This document shows positions 35,823-45,263 of a DNA stretch of 64,000 bases, in pieces. The notes beneath the pieces were generated by a model. It ran no database searches. It worked only from the letters and a program-made list of their open reading frames with translations, and was not told the DNA's origin. Every line of letters starts with the position of its first letter. Within the stretch, counting starts at the first letter, position 1. Position numbers and translations under genes: made by a program. The DNA is from Halomonas fontilapidosi (GTDB lineage Bacteria > Pseudomonadota > Gammaproteobacteria > Pseudomonadales > Halomonadaceae), in the NCBI RefSeq assembly GCF_014192285.1, contig NZ_JACHXQ010000002.1, forward strand, positions 34,968 to 98,967. Direction: 5' to 3'.

Positions 35823-36983
35823 ATGATCCTGCCGCGCCTGCGCGACCCCTACTTCAACTATCAGCATCGGCGCAAGCTGCATGTGCTGCGCATTGTGCTG
35901 GCCCTGTGCATTACTTTCGCCATCATCGAGTTCTTTGCTATCCAGCACAGCGGCTGGGCGCTGGTCAGCACCATCATGGTGATGGGCAATCTGCCGCATA
36001 TCGGCGGCGTGCTGGACAAGGGTCGCCAGCGCCTGCTGGGTACCCTGCTGGGTGCCGGCTGGGGCCTGCTGCTGATCCTGCTGCCGCTGACCTGGCCGCC
36101 ACTCATCCCCCTTGCTACGCTCGCCGGCATTGCCGTCGCCACCTGGCTGACCTTCAGCAACCGGCACGGCTACAGCGGCCTGATGTTCGCCATCAGCCTG
36201 CTGCTGGTGGTCGGAGGCGGCACCCAGGAGCTCGATATCGCCCTGTGGCGCGCCTTCGACGTACTGCTCGGCACCCTGGTGGGCATCAGCGTCACGGTGC
36301 TGGTGCTGCCGCAGAAGGCCACCGACATGATGCGCTTCATGCTGGCCGACAACCTGGACCGCATGGGGCGGCTCTATCATGCCCACACCTCGGCCACGGC
36401 GGCTCCCGACATCGATACCCGCGAGATGCTCAAGGCCGCCAGCAGCCTGCTGGTCAAGCAGCGCGGCCTGGTGGATGCCATCCATCGCGAGCGACGGTTG
36501 AGCCGCCACGAGTCTGACGAGCTGATCTCGCTGCAGCGGCGCATGCTCTCCACCATCGAGCTGCTGCTCGAGACCCACTGGAGCAGTCGCGACGGACATG
36601 AGCGGATCGACGCCATGGACGGACTCCGCGAAGAGCAGCACACCCTGGCTCGCGGCATCGGCACCCTGGCCTTCCAGGTACGCACCGGCCAGCAGGTCGA
36701 CGTGACTATCACTTCCTTCGAACTGCAGCGCCACGCCGAGCTGGCCGGCAATGCCCGCTCCGCCGATGGCCGCATGCTCTTCAGCCCCAGCGGCTATCTG
36801 TGGCTCAATCGGGAGCTGGCACGCCTGACGGCCAACCTCACCCAGTGCCTGGGTGGGCTCGAGCGCCTACCCAGCCGGCGGCTGCGCCGCCGGGCGCCCC
36901 ACCACGGGCTGACCGCGGACACCTCGGCAATCGCGCGAGCCAACACAAAAGAAGGAAAGGCAGATGACAGACGGCAAGCATGA
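35823..36983 (+). CDS. FUSC-family inner-membrane protein
   Basis: A 386-residue protein with an N-terminal FUSC/aromatic-acid-exporter-type membrane half: about six helices between residues 20 and 165, including HSGWALVSTIMVM and LGTLLGAGWGLLLILLPL, the G-T-x-x-G family signature, repeated later as LGTLVGISVTVLVLP. A cytoplasmic helical domain fills the rest. It is half-length compared with AaeB or YccS. The start ATG at 35823 gives the usual N-terminus. Its end overlaps the start of nadB by 20 bp. The substrate is unknown. Confidence 0.88.
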   Translation: MILPRLRDPYFNYQHRRKLHVLRIVLALCITFAIIEFFAIQHSGWALVSTIMVMGNLPHIGGVLDKGRQRLLGTLLGAGWGLLLILLPLTWPPLIPLATLAGIAVATWLTFSNRHGYSGLMFAISLLLVVGGGTQELDIALWRAFDVLLGTLVGISVTVLVLPQKATDMMRFMLADNLDRMGRLYHAHTSATAAPDIDTREMLKAASSLLVKQRGLVDAIHRERRLSRHESDELISLQRRMLSTIELLLETHWSSRDGHERIDAMDGLREEQHTLARGIGTLAFQVRTGQQVDVTITSFELQRHAELAGNARSADGRMLFSPSGYLWLNRELARLTANLTQCLGGLERLPSRRLRRRAPHHGLTADTSAIARANTKEGKADDRRQA

Positions 36984-38544
36984 GGTGCTGGTCATCGGCG
37001 GCGGCGTCGCCGGGCTGGTACTGGCACTGGAAGTGGCCGACCATCGCCGGGTCACGCTGCTGCGCCCGACCAGCGACGATCAGGGCGCCAGCCGCTGGGC
37101 CCAAGGAGGCATCGCCGCCGTGCTCTCCCCCCAGGACGATATCGAGGCCCACGTGGCCGACACCCTGGTGGCGGGCGACGGCCTGTGCGACGAACCCGCC
37201 GTGCGCTTCACCGTGGAGCAGGGGCCGTCGGCCATCGAGTGGCTGCTGTCACTGGGCGTTCCCTTCACGCCGGACGCGAGTGCCGATGCCGGCTACCCCT
37301 ACCACCTCACCCGCGAGGGCGGCCATGGTGCGCGCCGCATCATCCATGCCGACGATGCCACCGGGCGTGCCGTGGTCGATACCCTCAAGCAGCACGTGGA
37401 GTCCCACCCGAACATCCAGCTGTGCGGCGAGCTTACCGCTATCGGCCTGATCGCCGACGGCGAGGGACTCTGTCGCGGGGCACGTTGCCTGGATGCCGGC
37501 GGCCGGCTGCAGGAACTGCTGGCCGAGGACACCGTGCTCGCCACCGGCGGGGCCAGCGGCCTCTACCGCCATACCACCAGTCCACAGCCGGCCAGTGGCG
37601 AGGGCATGATGATGGCCGCCGAGCTCGGGGCCGAGCTGATGAACCTGGAGTTCCAACAGTTCCACCCCACCTGCCTTTTTGATCCTGAGGGTCCCGCCTT
37701 TCTGATCAGCGAGGCCGTTCGTGGCGAGGGCGGGCTACTGCTCAACGCTGCGGGCGAACGCTTCATGCCAGCGGTGGACCCCCGGGCCGAGCTGGCGCCC
37801 CGGGATATCGTGGCCCGGGCCATCGACGCACAGATGCAGCGCACCGCCAGCGACCATGTCTACCTGGATATCCGCCACCTCGGCGAAGCCGCCATTCGCC
37901 ACCACTTCCCGACCATCCATGCCCACTGTGCCCGTCGCGGACTCGACATTGTGCGCCAGCCGATCCCGGTGGTACCGGCCGCGCACTACAGCTGCGGCGG
38001 CATCACCACCGATCTCGGGGGCGCCACCACGGTCCCGCGGCTCTACGCCATCGGCGAGGTAGCCTGCACCGGCCTGCATGGGGCCAACCGCATGGCCAGC
38101 AATTCGCTGCTGGAATGTCTGGTTTATGCCCGCAGCTGTGCGCAACGCTTGCGCGCTGCAAAATCCCCGTCGACTGCCGAGCCGATCCCGGCGCCGTGGG
38201 GCCGGAAGCCGGTACCGATGGGCGAGATCGAGCAGATCCGCGAGGCGATGCGCCAGCTGATGAGTGCCCGCGTCGCCATCGTGCGCACCGATCATGGACT
38301 GGACGAGGCGGCGAAAGGCCTCGACCAGCTTCATCAGCGTCTCGCGCCCATGATGAGCGACGCCATGGCGTCGGTGCCCCTGGCAAATCTCTGGCATGCG
38401 CTACGTCTGGCGCGCCTCACCGTGACCTGCGCTCGCGCGCGACGGGAGTCCCGCGGCCTGCACTTCAACCCCGACTGCCCGGTCCACGGCGACGCGACCC
38501 CGCATCCATCCCGAATCCGCCTGCAGGCCCTTGAGACCATTTAA
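36964..38544 (+). CDS. nadB: L-aspartate oxidase
   Basis: Oxidises aspartate to iminoaspartate, the first step of de novo NAD synthesis. The 526-residue flavoprotein has the FAD motif VIGGGVAGLVLALE, the substrate-site region REGGHGARRIIHADDATG, HPTCLF, and the C-terminal GEVACTGLHGANRMASNSLLECLV, which is diagnostic of NadB versus succinate dehydrogenase flavoproteins. The ribosome-binding site AAGGAAAGG lies inside the end of the FUSC gene. No nadA or nadC is near. Confidence 0.97.
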   Translation: MTDGKHEVLVIGGGVAGLVLALEVADHRRVTLLRPTSDDQGASRWAQGGIAAVLSPQDDIEAHVADTLVAGDGLCDEPAVRFTVEQGPSAIEWLLSLGVPFTPDASADAGYPYHLTREGGHGARRIIHADDATGRAVVDTLKQHVESHPNIQLCGELTAIGLIADGEGLCRGARCLDAGGRLQELLAEDTVLATGGASGLYRHTTSPQPASGEGMMMAAELGAELMNLEFQQFHPTCLFDPEGPAFLISEAVRGEGGLLLNAAGERFMPAVDPRAELAPRDIVARAIDAQMQRTASDHVYLDIRHLGEAAIRHHFPTIHAHCARRGLDIVRQPIPVVPAAHYSCGGITTDLGGATTVPRLYAIGEVACTGLHGANRMASNSLLECLVYARSCAQRLRAAKSPSTAEPIPAPWGRKPVPMGEIEQIREAMRQLMSARVAIVRTDHGLDEAAKGLDQLHQRLAPMMSDAMASVPLANLWHALRLARLTVTCARARRESRGLHFNPDCPVHGDATPHPSRIRLQALETI

Positions 38545-38575
38545 GCCAAGCTCTACACAGCGCAAGATCAGGCCT

Positions 38576-38974
38576 TCAGGGCAACGGCAGCAGCTCACGA
38601 CGCAGGCGACGCAGCGACTCGGCGTCGCTGCTGTCGGGCCACAGCCACAGGCGCCGCCCCTCGACCCTCAGTCCGATCAGCCAGGGGCCGAGGTAGTCGC
38701 AGCGCAGGTTCACCGGACGCCAGGCCTCATCGACGCTGTCACGCCAGGCCCAGGCCACAGCCCCGGCTGCCGTCGGCGTGCCACGCAGCGCACCCTGCAG
38801 GCGCTGCCGGACCAACGTGGCCAGCACCCCGCCCAGCACCAGCGCCACGATCACGACGGCCCAGGGAGGCGCTGTCACCACCAGCAGCCCGGCAACCGAG
38901 GCGGCGCAGAAACCATGGGCGGCCAACGCAAGCCTAGAGGTTACGATAGCGATCGTTGTCGGTGGTCTCGGCAT
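38576..38974 (-). CDS. YgfX-like protein (CptA-type)
   Basis: A 132-residue membrane protein with two hydrophobic helices (about 14-32 and 36-55) and a beta-rich tail with DYLGPWLIGLRVEGRRLWLWPDS and a final LRRLRRELL, the pattern of YgfX. It overlaps the 3' end of sdhE by 41 bp in another frame, the same linkage as in E. coli. The exact start is uncertain because of that overlap. YgfX was first described as a toxin acting on MreB/FtsZ, but its normal role is debated. Confidence 0.82.
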   Translation of the reverse strand: MPRPPTTIAIVTSRLALAAHGFCAASVAGLLVVTAPPWAVVIVALVLGGVLATLVRQRLQGALRGTPTAAGAVAWAWRDSVDEAWRPVNLRCDYLGPWLIGLRVEGRRLWLWPDSSDAESLRRLRRELLPLP

Positions 38975-39227
38975 GTTCGACGATCATCTTGACGATACGC
39001 CGACGCGCCGGGTCCGCGGGCCACTCGCGGCGCATCAGCCAGGCGAACAGATCCTGATCCTCTTCCTCGATCAGCGACCGGAAGGCCGCCTGATCGGCTT
39101 CGTCCAGATCACCATAGCGCTGCTCTAGGAAGGGAATCAGCAGCAGGTCCAGTTCCCACATGCCGCGGCGCGAGTGCCAGTAAAGGCGCTTGCGAAGGGT
39201 AGCTTCCGGAGACGAATCGTCGTTCAA
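38934..39227 (-). CDS. sdhE: succinate dehydrogenase flavinylation factor SdhE
   Basis: Helps attach FAD covalently to SdhA. The 97-residue helical protein has the hallmark R-G-x-x-E motif in RRGMWELD and the typical [11 protein letters not shown] tail. It is co-transcribed with the overlapping ygfX gene and divergent from ihfB. Confidence 0.95.
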   Translation of the reverse strand: MNDDSSPEATLRKRLYWHSRRGMWELDLLLIPFLEQRYGDLDEADQAAFRSLIEEEDQDLFAWLMRREWPADPARRRIVKMIVEHAETTDNDRYRNL

Positions 39228-39337
39228 GGTCGGCCTCGTCGGGTCGGATGAGTGTAGCGTCAGTATACCCGAGCCCCGCCACGTCGGCAGCCCGCACTAC
39301 CGGGCGCATACCTGCCTCGAGAAAAGGTCGTAGTGCG

Positions 39338-39366
39338 TTGTTTTTTCGAGACTTGCGCAGTATGCT
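39338..39366 (+). promoter_or_regulatory. candidate ihfB promoter
   Basis: -35 TTGTTT (39338-39343), 17-bp spacer, -10 TATGCT (39361-39366), with an A-tract just downstream; about 60 bp before the ihfB start. Confidence 0.5.
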
Positions 39367-39427
39367 TTTAAAAAACAACAACGCCGGGATCGCATTGACC
39401 CAGGCAGGGCTGCACGGAGTAGAACAG

Positions 39428-39724
39428 ATGACCAAGTCTGAACTGATCGAACAGATCGCCATGCGACAGCCAGAGCTGTCGGTCAAGGAGGTCGAGGCAG
39501 CGGTCCGCCTGATCCTCGATGACATCACCGACACCCTGGCCGAGGGAGGACGCGTGGAGATCCGCGGCTTCGGCAGCTTCTCCCTCCATTATCGGGAGCC
39601 GCGCGTGGGTCGCAACCCCAAGACAGGGGAACCAGTCGCACTCGACGGCAAGTTCGTGCCACACTTCAAGCCCGGCAAGGAGCTGCGCGAACAGGTAGAT
39701 GCCAGCCGCGCGCTCGGCTACTGA
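39428..39724 (+). CDS. ihfB: integration host factor beta subunit
   Basis: DNA-bending protein that pairs with IhfA. The 98-residue protein begins [11 protein letters not shown] and has [26 protein letters not shown], which includes the Pro-tipped beta arm. The start is fixed by homology. It heads the lapA-lapB run. Usually rpsA lies directly upstream in gammaproteobacteria, but here the upstream neighbour is the divergent sdhE. Confidence 0.97.
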   Translation: MTKSELIEQIAMRQPELSVKEVEAAVRLILDDITDTLAEGGRVEIRGFGSFSLHYREPRVGRNPKTGEPVALDGKFVPHFKPGKELREQVDASRALGY

Positions 39725-39775
39725 ACGGCGCCCCGCGATCGCCGTCTCTCCTTCAACCGACATGGGAACAAGCAC

Positions 39776-40081
39776 ATGCGTTGGCTAAAAGGCCTGATCC
39801 TGGCCATCATCCTGCTGGTGGTGTTACTGATCGGCATCCTCTTTGCCGTCAACAACCAGCAGGCCCTGCCCCTCAACCTGATCTGGATCGAGCTGCCTGC
39901 AGCCTCGCTCTCCGTCTGGCTTCTGGCATCGCTGGCCGTAGGCGTGCTGCTGGGAATGCTCGCCATGACTGGCATCTACCTGCGCCTGCGCACACTGCTG
40001 ACCCGTGCCCAGCGGCATAACCAGCAGCAGCGCAAGGAACTCGACCGCCTGCGCGTCCAGGAGATGAAGGAACTCCCCTAG
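39776..40081 (+). CDS. lapA: lipopolysaccharide assembly protein A domain protein (YciS)
   Basis: A 101-residue inner-membrane protein with two helices (about 5-25 and 44-68), VNNQQALPLNL between them as in the LapA_dom family, and a cytoplasmic coiled-coil tail. It works with LapB in control of LpxC turnover and LPS assembly. It is one base from lapB. It is unrelated to the biofilm adhesin LapA at the left edge. Confidence 0.93.
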   Translation: MRWLKGLILAIILLVVLLIGILFAVNNQQALPLNLIWIELPAASLSVWLLASLAVGVLLGMLAMTGIYLRLRTLLTRAQRHNQQQRKELDRLRVQEMKELP

Positions 40082-40082
40082 A

Positions 40083-41267
40083 ATGCCCGATGTTTTCCTG
40101 CTGGCCCTGCTGGTAGTAGCCGTCGCCATCGGCTGGTGGCTAGGCCGCCGGGAGTGCCAGGGCAGCGGCAGGAAATCACCGTCGCCGGCACTGTCGCGGG
40201 ACTACTTCGTCGGCCTCAACTACCTGCTCAACGATCAGCAAGATCGGGCCATCGAGACCTTCATCGGCGCGCTCGAAGTCAACAGCGACACCATCGAGAC
40301 ACACCTGGCACTGGGCAACCTCTTCCGCACCCGTGGCGAGCCAGATCGCGCCCTGAAGATCCACCAGAACCTGCTCGCCCGCCCGACCCTGACCCCCGAG
40401 CAGAGCGACCGGGTGCAGCTCGAGCTGTCCCGCGACTTCCTCGCCCTGGGACTGCTCGACCGTGCCGAACGATTGCTGCAGGGCCTAGTGCGCGACAGTC
40501 TGGATGACGAACTGCGTGACGCGTCGCGGCGCTTGCTGGTCGACCTGCTGGAGCGCGAGGGCGAGTGGCAGGCTGCACTGGATGTCGCCCTGCCTCGACT
40601 GGTACGACAGTACGACGACATCCGCAGAGCCGCCGCGCACTGGCTGTGTGAGCTTGCCGATCAGGAACGGCATTCGGCCAGCCCTGCACTGGCCAGGCGC
40701 CACCTACGCCAGGCACTGAACACCGATCCGCACTGCGTGCGTGCCAACCTGCTGCTGGCGGACATGGAGCACGATACCGGCCAGTACAAGGCGGCCATCC
40801 GGCTGCTCAGGCGAGTTCCCGATCAGGACCCTGCTTTCACCCCCGCCATTCTCGAGCCTTTGACCCGCGCCTACCGCTTGCTGGATGACGAAGCGGGCCT
40901 GATCCGCTGCCTGCAGGAGCTTCTCGAGCAGACGCCCTGCACCAGCGTGATCACACGGCTGGCCGAGGCGCTGCGCCACCATCAGGGTAACGACCGGGAT
41001 GCCCTGGCGCTGGTCACCGAGCGGCTCGACCATGCCCCGAGCCTGGGCGCGATGCACTACCTGCTGAACCTCTACCGATACAATGCCAATGGCGAGGAGG
41101 ACGAGCGCCTCGCACTGCTGCAGCACCACACTCACAGCCTGGTTCAGGCGCTGCCCCGCCACCGCTGCCGGCGCTGCGGCTTCTCCGGCGAACGCCTGCA
41201 CTGGCAGTGCCCCCGCTGTCGCAGTTGGGGCACCACCAAGCCAATCACCGGCATCGAGTGTCAGTAG
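40083..41267 (+). CDS. lapB: lipopolysaccharide assembly protein B (YciM)
   Basis: Inner-membrane-anchored adaptor that brings LpxC to FtsH. The 394-residue protein has an N-terminal anchor (1-20), a chain of TPR motifs from about 45 to 350, and a C-terminal rubredoxin-like zinc domain with two Cys pairs (CRRCGFSG and CPRCRSWG). The final bases overlap the convergent pyrF by seven. Confidence 0.96.
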   Translation: MPDVFLLALLVVAVAIGWWLGRRECQGSGRKSPSPALSRDYFVGLNYLLNDQQDRAIETFIGALEVNSDTIETHLALGNLFRTRGEPDRALKIHQNLLARPTLTPEQSDRVQLELSRDFLALGLLDRAERLLQGLVRDSLDDELRDASRRLLVDLLEREGEWQAALDVALPRLVRQYDDIRRAAAHWLCELADQERHSASPALARRHLRQALNTDPHCVRANLLLADMEHDTGQYKAAIRLLRRVPDQDPAFTPAILEPLTRAYRLLDDEAGLIRCLQELLEQTPCTSVITRLAEALRHHQGNDRDALALVTERLDHAPSLGAMHYLLNLYRYNANGEEDERLALLQHHTHSLVQALPRHRCRRCGFSGERLHWQCPRCRSWGTTKPITGIECQ

Positions 41268-41974
41268 CCGGGCTCAGCCCCCGGAAGCTCGCGCTCGATA
41301 GCGGCCAGGGCTGCCATCGGCTCTTCCGCCTGGGTCACCGGGCGCCCCACCACCAGGTGGGTACTGCCAGCCGCCATGGCATCGGCCGGGGTCATGACGC
41401 GACGCTGATCCCCCGCCACGGCAAAACTCGGGCGAATGCCAGGCGTGACCTTGAGAAAATCTTCGCCACAGTGCGCACGCAGTCGCGACGCTTCCTGCGC
41501 CGAACAAACCACGCCGTCCATGCCACTATCACGAGCCAATGCGGCCAGGCGCTCGACCTGGTCGGCAGCCGACGCCTCGACACCCACCTCAGCCAGGTCG
41601 GCGGTCTCCATGCTGGTCAGCACCGTCACCGCAATCAGGTGAGTTGCCAGCCCCTGATTGTCCAAGCGCTCCCGCGCCGCCGTCATCATGCGGCGGCCAC
41701 CGCTGGCATGGACATTGACCATCCACACGCCCTGCTCAGCCGCGGCCTGGACCGCCCCGGCCACGGTATTGGGAATATCATGAAACTTGAGATCGAGGAA
41801 TATCTCGAAGCCACGGCCATGCAGGGCATCGATCACGTCAGGACCACTGCGGGTAAAGAGTTCCTTGCCTACCTTGAGCCGGCACCGCGACGGATCGAGC
41901 CGGTCGGCCATGCACAGCGCGGCATCCAGGGAAGCATAGTCGAGAGCGATGATCAGGGGTGAAGCGGTGGGCAC
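41261..41974 (-). CDS. pyrF: orotidine 5'-phosphate decarboxylase
   Basis: Last step of UMP synthesis. The 237-residue protein has the catalytic D-x-K-x-x-D motif in [20 protein letters not shown] at the start, VTPGIRP and the phosphate-binding VVGRPVT. I choose GTG 41974 since AGGAG lies seven bases upstream; a TTG further upstream is also in frame. The ihfB-lapA-lapB-pyrF neighbourhood is conserved in relatives, although pyrF is convergent here. Confidence 0.95.
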   Translation of the reverse strand: MPTASPLIIALDYASLDAALCMADRLDPSRCRLKVGKELFTRSGPDVIDALHGRGFEIFLDLKFHDIPNTVAGAVQAAAEQGVWMVNVHASGGRRMMTAARERLDNQGLATHLIAVTVLTSMETADLAEVGVEASAADQVERLAALARDSGMDGVVCSAQEASRLRAHCGEDFLKVTPGIRPSFAVAGDQRRVMTPADAMAAGSTHLVVGRPVTQAEEPMAALAAIERELPGAEPGY

Positions 41975-42186
41975 GAGCAGGCTCCTGGCGGACAGATGAC
42001 CCGGCAAGTATATCAGTCATGGCTGACAGCGCATGTCCGCAATGTCGTCGCTTTCCTTTCGGCAATCACTTACATGATGTGGCGGAAATCGCTGACATGA
42101 GCAATAGCGGGAGCCCACTAGCTTGAAAGGGGCAGGTCGGCGCGTCGTGTGTCGACCACGACCATCCAGGAACAAGGAGAGGGATC

Positions 42187-42477
42187 ATGAAGAGCGTCAT
42201 TAGGCAACGCCTGCCCGGACTGCTGCTGGTCATGCTGCTGGGCCTTTCCCCCTTCATCGCCGGCCAGGTCCTGGCCCAGGAGATGGAGCCGATCAACATC
42301 AACAGTGCCGACGCCGAGTTGCTTGCCGAACTCCCGGGCATCGGAGAGACGCGTGCGGCAGCGATCATCGAGGACAGAGAGGCAAATGGTCCCTATGCGA
42401 GCGCCGAGGATCTGACACGCGTGAGTGGCATCGGCGAGGCCACCGTGGAAGGCCTGGCCGACCAGGTGACCTTCTGA
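42187..42477 (+). CDS. secreted ComEA-like helix-hairpin-helix protein
   Basis: A 96-residue protein with a signal peptide (cleavage near AGQVLAQ, residue 31) and a ComEA-type double helix-hairpin-helix (INSADAELLAELPGIGETRAAAI and VSGIGEATVEGL). It probably binds DNA in the periplasm, where ComEA family members serve DNA uptake. An AAGGAGAGG site precedes the ATG. Confidence 0.93.
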   Translation: MKSVIRQRLPGLLLVMLLGLSPFIAGQVLAQEMEPININSADAELLAELPGIGETRAAAIIEDREANGPYASAEDLTRVSGIGEATVEGLADQVTF

Positions 42478-42492
42478 GGGCATCAATCCATG

Positions 42493-42518
42493 ACGCCGGT
42501 CGTCACTCTGACCGGCGT
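42493..42518 (+). terminator. hairpin after the ComEA-like gene
   Basis: ACGCCGGTC (42493-42501) pairs with GACCGGCGT (42510-42518), loop eight; followed by only a weak T-rich tail (TACT). Confidence 0.55.
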
Positions 42519-42543
42519 TACTCGTCGAGCCGACAATGCCCGG

Positions 42544-43305
42544 TCAGAGGCGCAGTCCCCCATCGCATTCGATCACCCGGCCAGTGAAATAGTCGTTGGT
42601 CATGACGAACGCCACGCTCTCGGCAATGTCCTGGGGGTCGCCAAGCCGACCCAGGGGCACCCCTGCCGTCAACTTGTCGAGCATATCCTGACGCATCGAA
42701 GCGGTCATCTCCGTCTCGATGAAGCCCGGTGCTACCGCCCCCACGCGAATGCCGTAACGTGCCAATTCCGATGCCCAGGTGGTGGTGAGCGCCACGACAC
42801 CCGCCTTGGCCGCGGCATAGTTGCTCTGCCCCATATTGCCGGCCCGTGAGATGCTCGAGATATTGACGATGACGCCCCGGTGGCCCGCCTCGATCATCTG
42901 CACCGATGCCTCGCGCCCGCAGAGGAAGACCCCCGTCAGGTTGACGTCGATCACCTGCTGCCATTTATCGAGCGGCAGGGTCTTCTCTACCTTGCCGTCC
43001 TTGGCCTTGACCAGCAGGCCGTCTTTCACGATACCGGCGTTGTTGACCAGGCCATGGATTGGAGCCAGCGACGTGGCAATATCGCCAAATGCCTGCTTCA
43101 CCGACGCCTCGTCGGCCACGTTCACCATGAAGCCTCGAGCCTCGATTCCGTCGGCATGAAGGTCGGAGACAGCATCATCGAGGGAATCGCCGTCCATGTC
43201 CAAGAGGGCCAGCCTCGCTCCCTGGCTACCCAGCCGCTTGGCCATGGCAAGGCCGAGGCCGCGGGCACCACCGGTGATAGCAATAACGGTATTGTCGAGT
43301 TTCAT
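42544..43305 (-). CDS. short-chain dehydrogenase/reductase (FabG-like)
   Basis: A 253-residue NAD(P)-dependent oxidoreductase with the glycine motif [16 protein letters not shown], the catalytic Ser in [10 protein letters not shown] and Y-x-x-x-K in NYAAAKAG, and a FabG-like C-terminus ([12 protein letters not shown]). The insertion [16 protein letters not shown] after NNAGI is typical of a Halomonas/Pseudomonas SDR subgroup. The substrate is unknown. The start codon is only 70 bp from the iscB stop, so the OMEGA element lies in its promoter region. Confidence 0.9.
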   Translation of the reverse strand: MKLDNTVIAITGGARGLGLAMAKRLGSQGARLALLDMDGDSLDDAVSDLHADGIEARGFMVNVADEASVKQAFGDIATSLAPIHGLVNNAGIVKDGLLVKAKDGKVEKTLPLDKWQQVIDVNLTGVFLCGREASVQMIEAGHRGVIVNISSISRAGNMGQSNYAAAKAGVVALTTTWASELARYGIRVGAVAPGFIETEMTASMRQDMLDKLTAGVPLGRLGDPQDIAESVAFVMTNDYFTGRVIECDGGLRL

Positions 43306-45044
43306 CAGAATTTGCGCGGGATACCCGGTACTTTCAGTGCCGGGAGGGATAGCGCGTCGCCCACAGGGCGACCTGTTACACTACCGCCTGCCCCGCTCCT
43401 CCCTTTGGTTGAATGGATGAGGTGAGGTGGTAGCCGTAGCCATCACCGCGTTGGATCAGCAAGCAGTGCTTGTGCGAAATGCCCTGCACGACCCCCTGCT
43501 CGGTTTGGATGTTGAAGCTTCCTGTTTTACGCACAGCGACTCGTCCGGTGTGGGTTCCGGCTTTCTTGCCGGTGGTGATAATCGCCCGCACCATGTCGCC
43601 CGTCTGAAAACCGCGAACCTGCTTTTGCCGCATTAGATAGCCATGCGGGAAGCCGTGCCGGGTCAATCGGGTTCGCTGATAGCTGCCGCGCCCGGTGCCC
43701 TTGATGACCTGCGTGGGGCAGTTCTCGCCATGCAGCCGGCCGAATGGACCGACGCAGGCGGCATCGAGGGCGTGGGTCTTGGGAATGCCGAGGCGCTGGC
43801 GGTTGTACCTGGTGCGCCCACCACTACCTGCTGTCACCGGCAGACCGGTGGCCTTGAGGGCGTTGAACAGTGCCCAGCGTGTCGCGTTGACGGCGCTGGC
43901 ATCCCGCAGCGGGCGCTTGAGCTCACGTTGCACGCGCGCCAGCCGAGCATCCGCCGACAGACTGTTGGCCTTGAGTCGCTTCTTGAGCCCCTTGTCGGTG
44001 GTGAAGAAGGCGTCCAGCGTGCCGTTGCCTTTGCCCTGGTTGCAGGCGTGGCAGGCCAGCGTCAGGTTGCTGACGCGGTGCGAGCCACCGTGAGCGCGAG
44101 GTACCACATGCTCGACCTCCAGTGGGGTGTCCTGGTCGCCACAGTAGGCGCACTCGCGTCCCCACTTTTCCAGCAGGTATTCGCGCACCTCGTAGCCGAG
44201 CAGCGAACCCTGCTGGTGCTCGACACCACTGATCTCCGGGTTTTCCAGCTTCTGCGTATCAAAGCGCACCAACTCCTGACTGATGGCAGTGATCGGCGCC
44301 AGTCGCGTTAGCCGGTTCACCCAGGCCGTGACGGTATCGACACGGTGCTTCAGGCTGGGGGCCAGCCAACCGTTGGGTCGGGTGCGGTTGTCGAAGCGCG
44401 GCGCCCGATACCGAAGGTTAGCTGAGCGACGGCGACGCCGAAATGAAGCTCGCTGCACCAGTGCCTTTTTGATCTGGAAGCCACGATGGACAAGATCAAA
44501 CAGGCACAGGATATGACGATCCTCGGCATCCTCGCGCACCAGCGCCAGCCCAGAGGTCTTGCTGCCGGGGTCGATGCCGAGTCGCAGCGGCTGGGTGTCG
44601 CCAGCCACCCGTTCCTTGAGCCGGATCGTGAACGGATAGCGCTTATGCACCACCGCCCGACCCCGCGCCAGCAGCAGCCGGGCGCGTTTCTCGCTGCACG
44701 GCATCAAGGGCCGCTTCTGTTTATCCAATACGAAAACCGCCATGCGATTTTCTCCCTATCAATGCCCTTACGGGCCTGGTGTCGCGGGCCTGTCGGCCCG
44801 TCTCCCCTCGGGAATGTCGATAACCGGCTCCTGCGTTGCCGCAGCGATCAGAACCTTCGGCGTTTTACCTTGCGCCCGGGCGGCGTACCGCAGCATGATC
44901 CTGACCTTCCAGAGCCCGCCGCTGAGGAAGCACGGCGGGGTGGGTCTTGACGACCTGTTACCAACGTAGCGGGTTGGCTACCGCTTTCCCTGGTCAGCCG
45001 GGCTTGCTTTCACAAGCCTCTCCCTTCAGGGAGAGGTAGCTGAC
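43306..45044 (-). mobile_element. transposase-less OMEGA (IscB) element
   Basis: The unit comprises iscB and its upstream structured RNA region, inserted between the SDR gene and fxsA. The right side (43306-43375) holds two hairpins: 43356-43362/43366-43372 (GTCGCCC/GGGCGAC) and 43324-43332/43336-43344 (one wobble pair), as expected for an IS200/IS605-type end. The left boundary is placed at 45044, where the conserved omega-RNA scaffold begins. No Y1 transposase (TnpA) is present, so movement would need one supplied elsewhere. The exact ends are inferred. Confidence 0.7.
43376..44743 (-). CDS. iscB: IscB RNA-guided nuclease
   Basis: OMEGA nuclease, the ancestor-type relative of Cas9. All expected parts are present in 455 residues: N-terminal PLMP domain (PLMP at 12-15), RuvC-I with Asp58 ([13 protein letters not shown]), an Arg-rich bridge helix (about 101-120), RuvC-II with Glu157 (ISQELVRFD), and an HNH domain (about 196-240) with zinc Cys198/201/231/234 and catalytic His212. 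RuvC-III has His324/Asp327 (HALDAA), and a C-terminal TAM-interacting region runs from about 375 to 455. Both nuclease centres look intact, so it should be able to cut both strands. It is read away from its omega-RNA. Role: element maintenance or homing, inferred. Confidence 0.96.
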   Translation of the reverse strand: MAVFVLDKQKRPLMPCSEKRARLLLARGRAVVHKRYPFTIRLKERVAGDTQPLRLGIDPGSKTSGLALVREDAEDRHILCLFDLVHRGFQIKKALVQRASFRRRRRSANLRYRAPRFDNRTRPNGWLAPSLKHRVDTVTAWVNRLTRLAPITAISQELVRFDTQKLENPEISGVEHQQGSLLGYEVREYLLEKWGRECAYCGDQDTPLEVEHVVPRAHGGSHRVSNLTLACHACNQGKGNGTLDAFFTTDKGLKKRLKANSLSADARLARVQRELKRPLRDASAVNATRWALFNALKATGLPVTAGSGGRTRYNRQRLGIPKTHALDAACVGPFGRLHGENCPTQVIKGTGRGSYQRTRLTRHGFPHGYLMRQKQVRGFQTGDMVRAIITTGKKAGTHTGRVAVRKTGSFNIQTEQGVVQGISHKHCLLIQRGDGYGYHLTSSIQPKGGAGQAVV

Positions 45045-45060
45045 GGGCACTTCTCCGGGA
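44744..45060 (-). ncRNA. omega-RNA (guide plus scaffold) of iscB
   Basis: IscB guide RNAs are encoded directly upstream of iscB, and this gene-free stretch fits. On the minus strand the scaffold starts near 45044 with GTCAGCT, which closes (45038-45044 with 44993-44999) around two hairpins: GGCTTG/CAAGCC (45001-45006/45013-45018) and an 8-bp stem with TTCA loop (45017-45024/45029-45036). More GC-rich stems continue down to the iscB start. By analogy with OgeuIscB the guide would be the ~16 bases 5' of the scaffold, that is 45045-45060 (TCCCGGAGAAGTGCCC on the minus strand). No protein is encoded here. The precise 5' end is inferred. Confidence 0.82.
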
Positions 45061-45134
45061 ATGGGAAATTGCACTGACAGCGCGCTTATCGAGCGGCTGC
45101 CGACAACGGCAACCGGTATCAGCACTGCATGGCT

Positions 45135-45151
45135 ATGATGCACTGCATCAT
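45135..45151. promoter_or_regulatory. perfect palindrome upstream of fxsA
   Basis: ATGATGCA-C-TGCATCAT, 8+1+8 exact. It lies between the presumed left end of the IscB element and fxsA, 113 bp before the fxsA start. It could be a regulator operator or a remnant near the insertion site. Confidence 0.45.
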
Positions 45152-45263
45152 TACCATAGCGAATCATGGAAAGAGATTCCATGACCCTGGCGTGACACCC
45201 TGTCGGCTTGAATTTGCCTGCGACGCCCCCATCACCAGCCGAACTGTCATACGCGGAGTCATC

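Noticed and set aside
42007..42065. Longer pyrF start at TTG 42007
   Set aside because: The GTG at 41974 has AGGAG at ideal spacing and gives the family N-terminus.
43376..44743. Annotation as a plain HNH endonuclease or a Cas9 fragment
   Set aside because: PLMP domain, bridge helix, all three RuvC motifs and upstream omega-RNA identify a full IscB; no REC lobe or CRISPR array is present.
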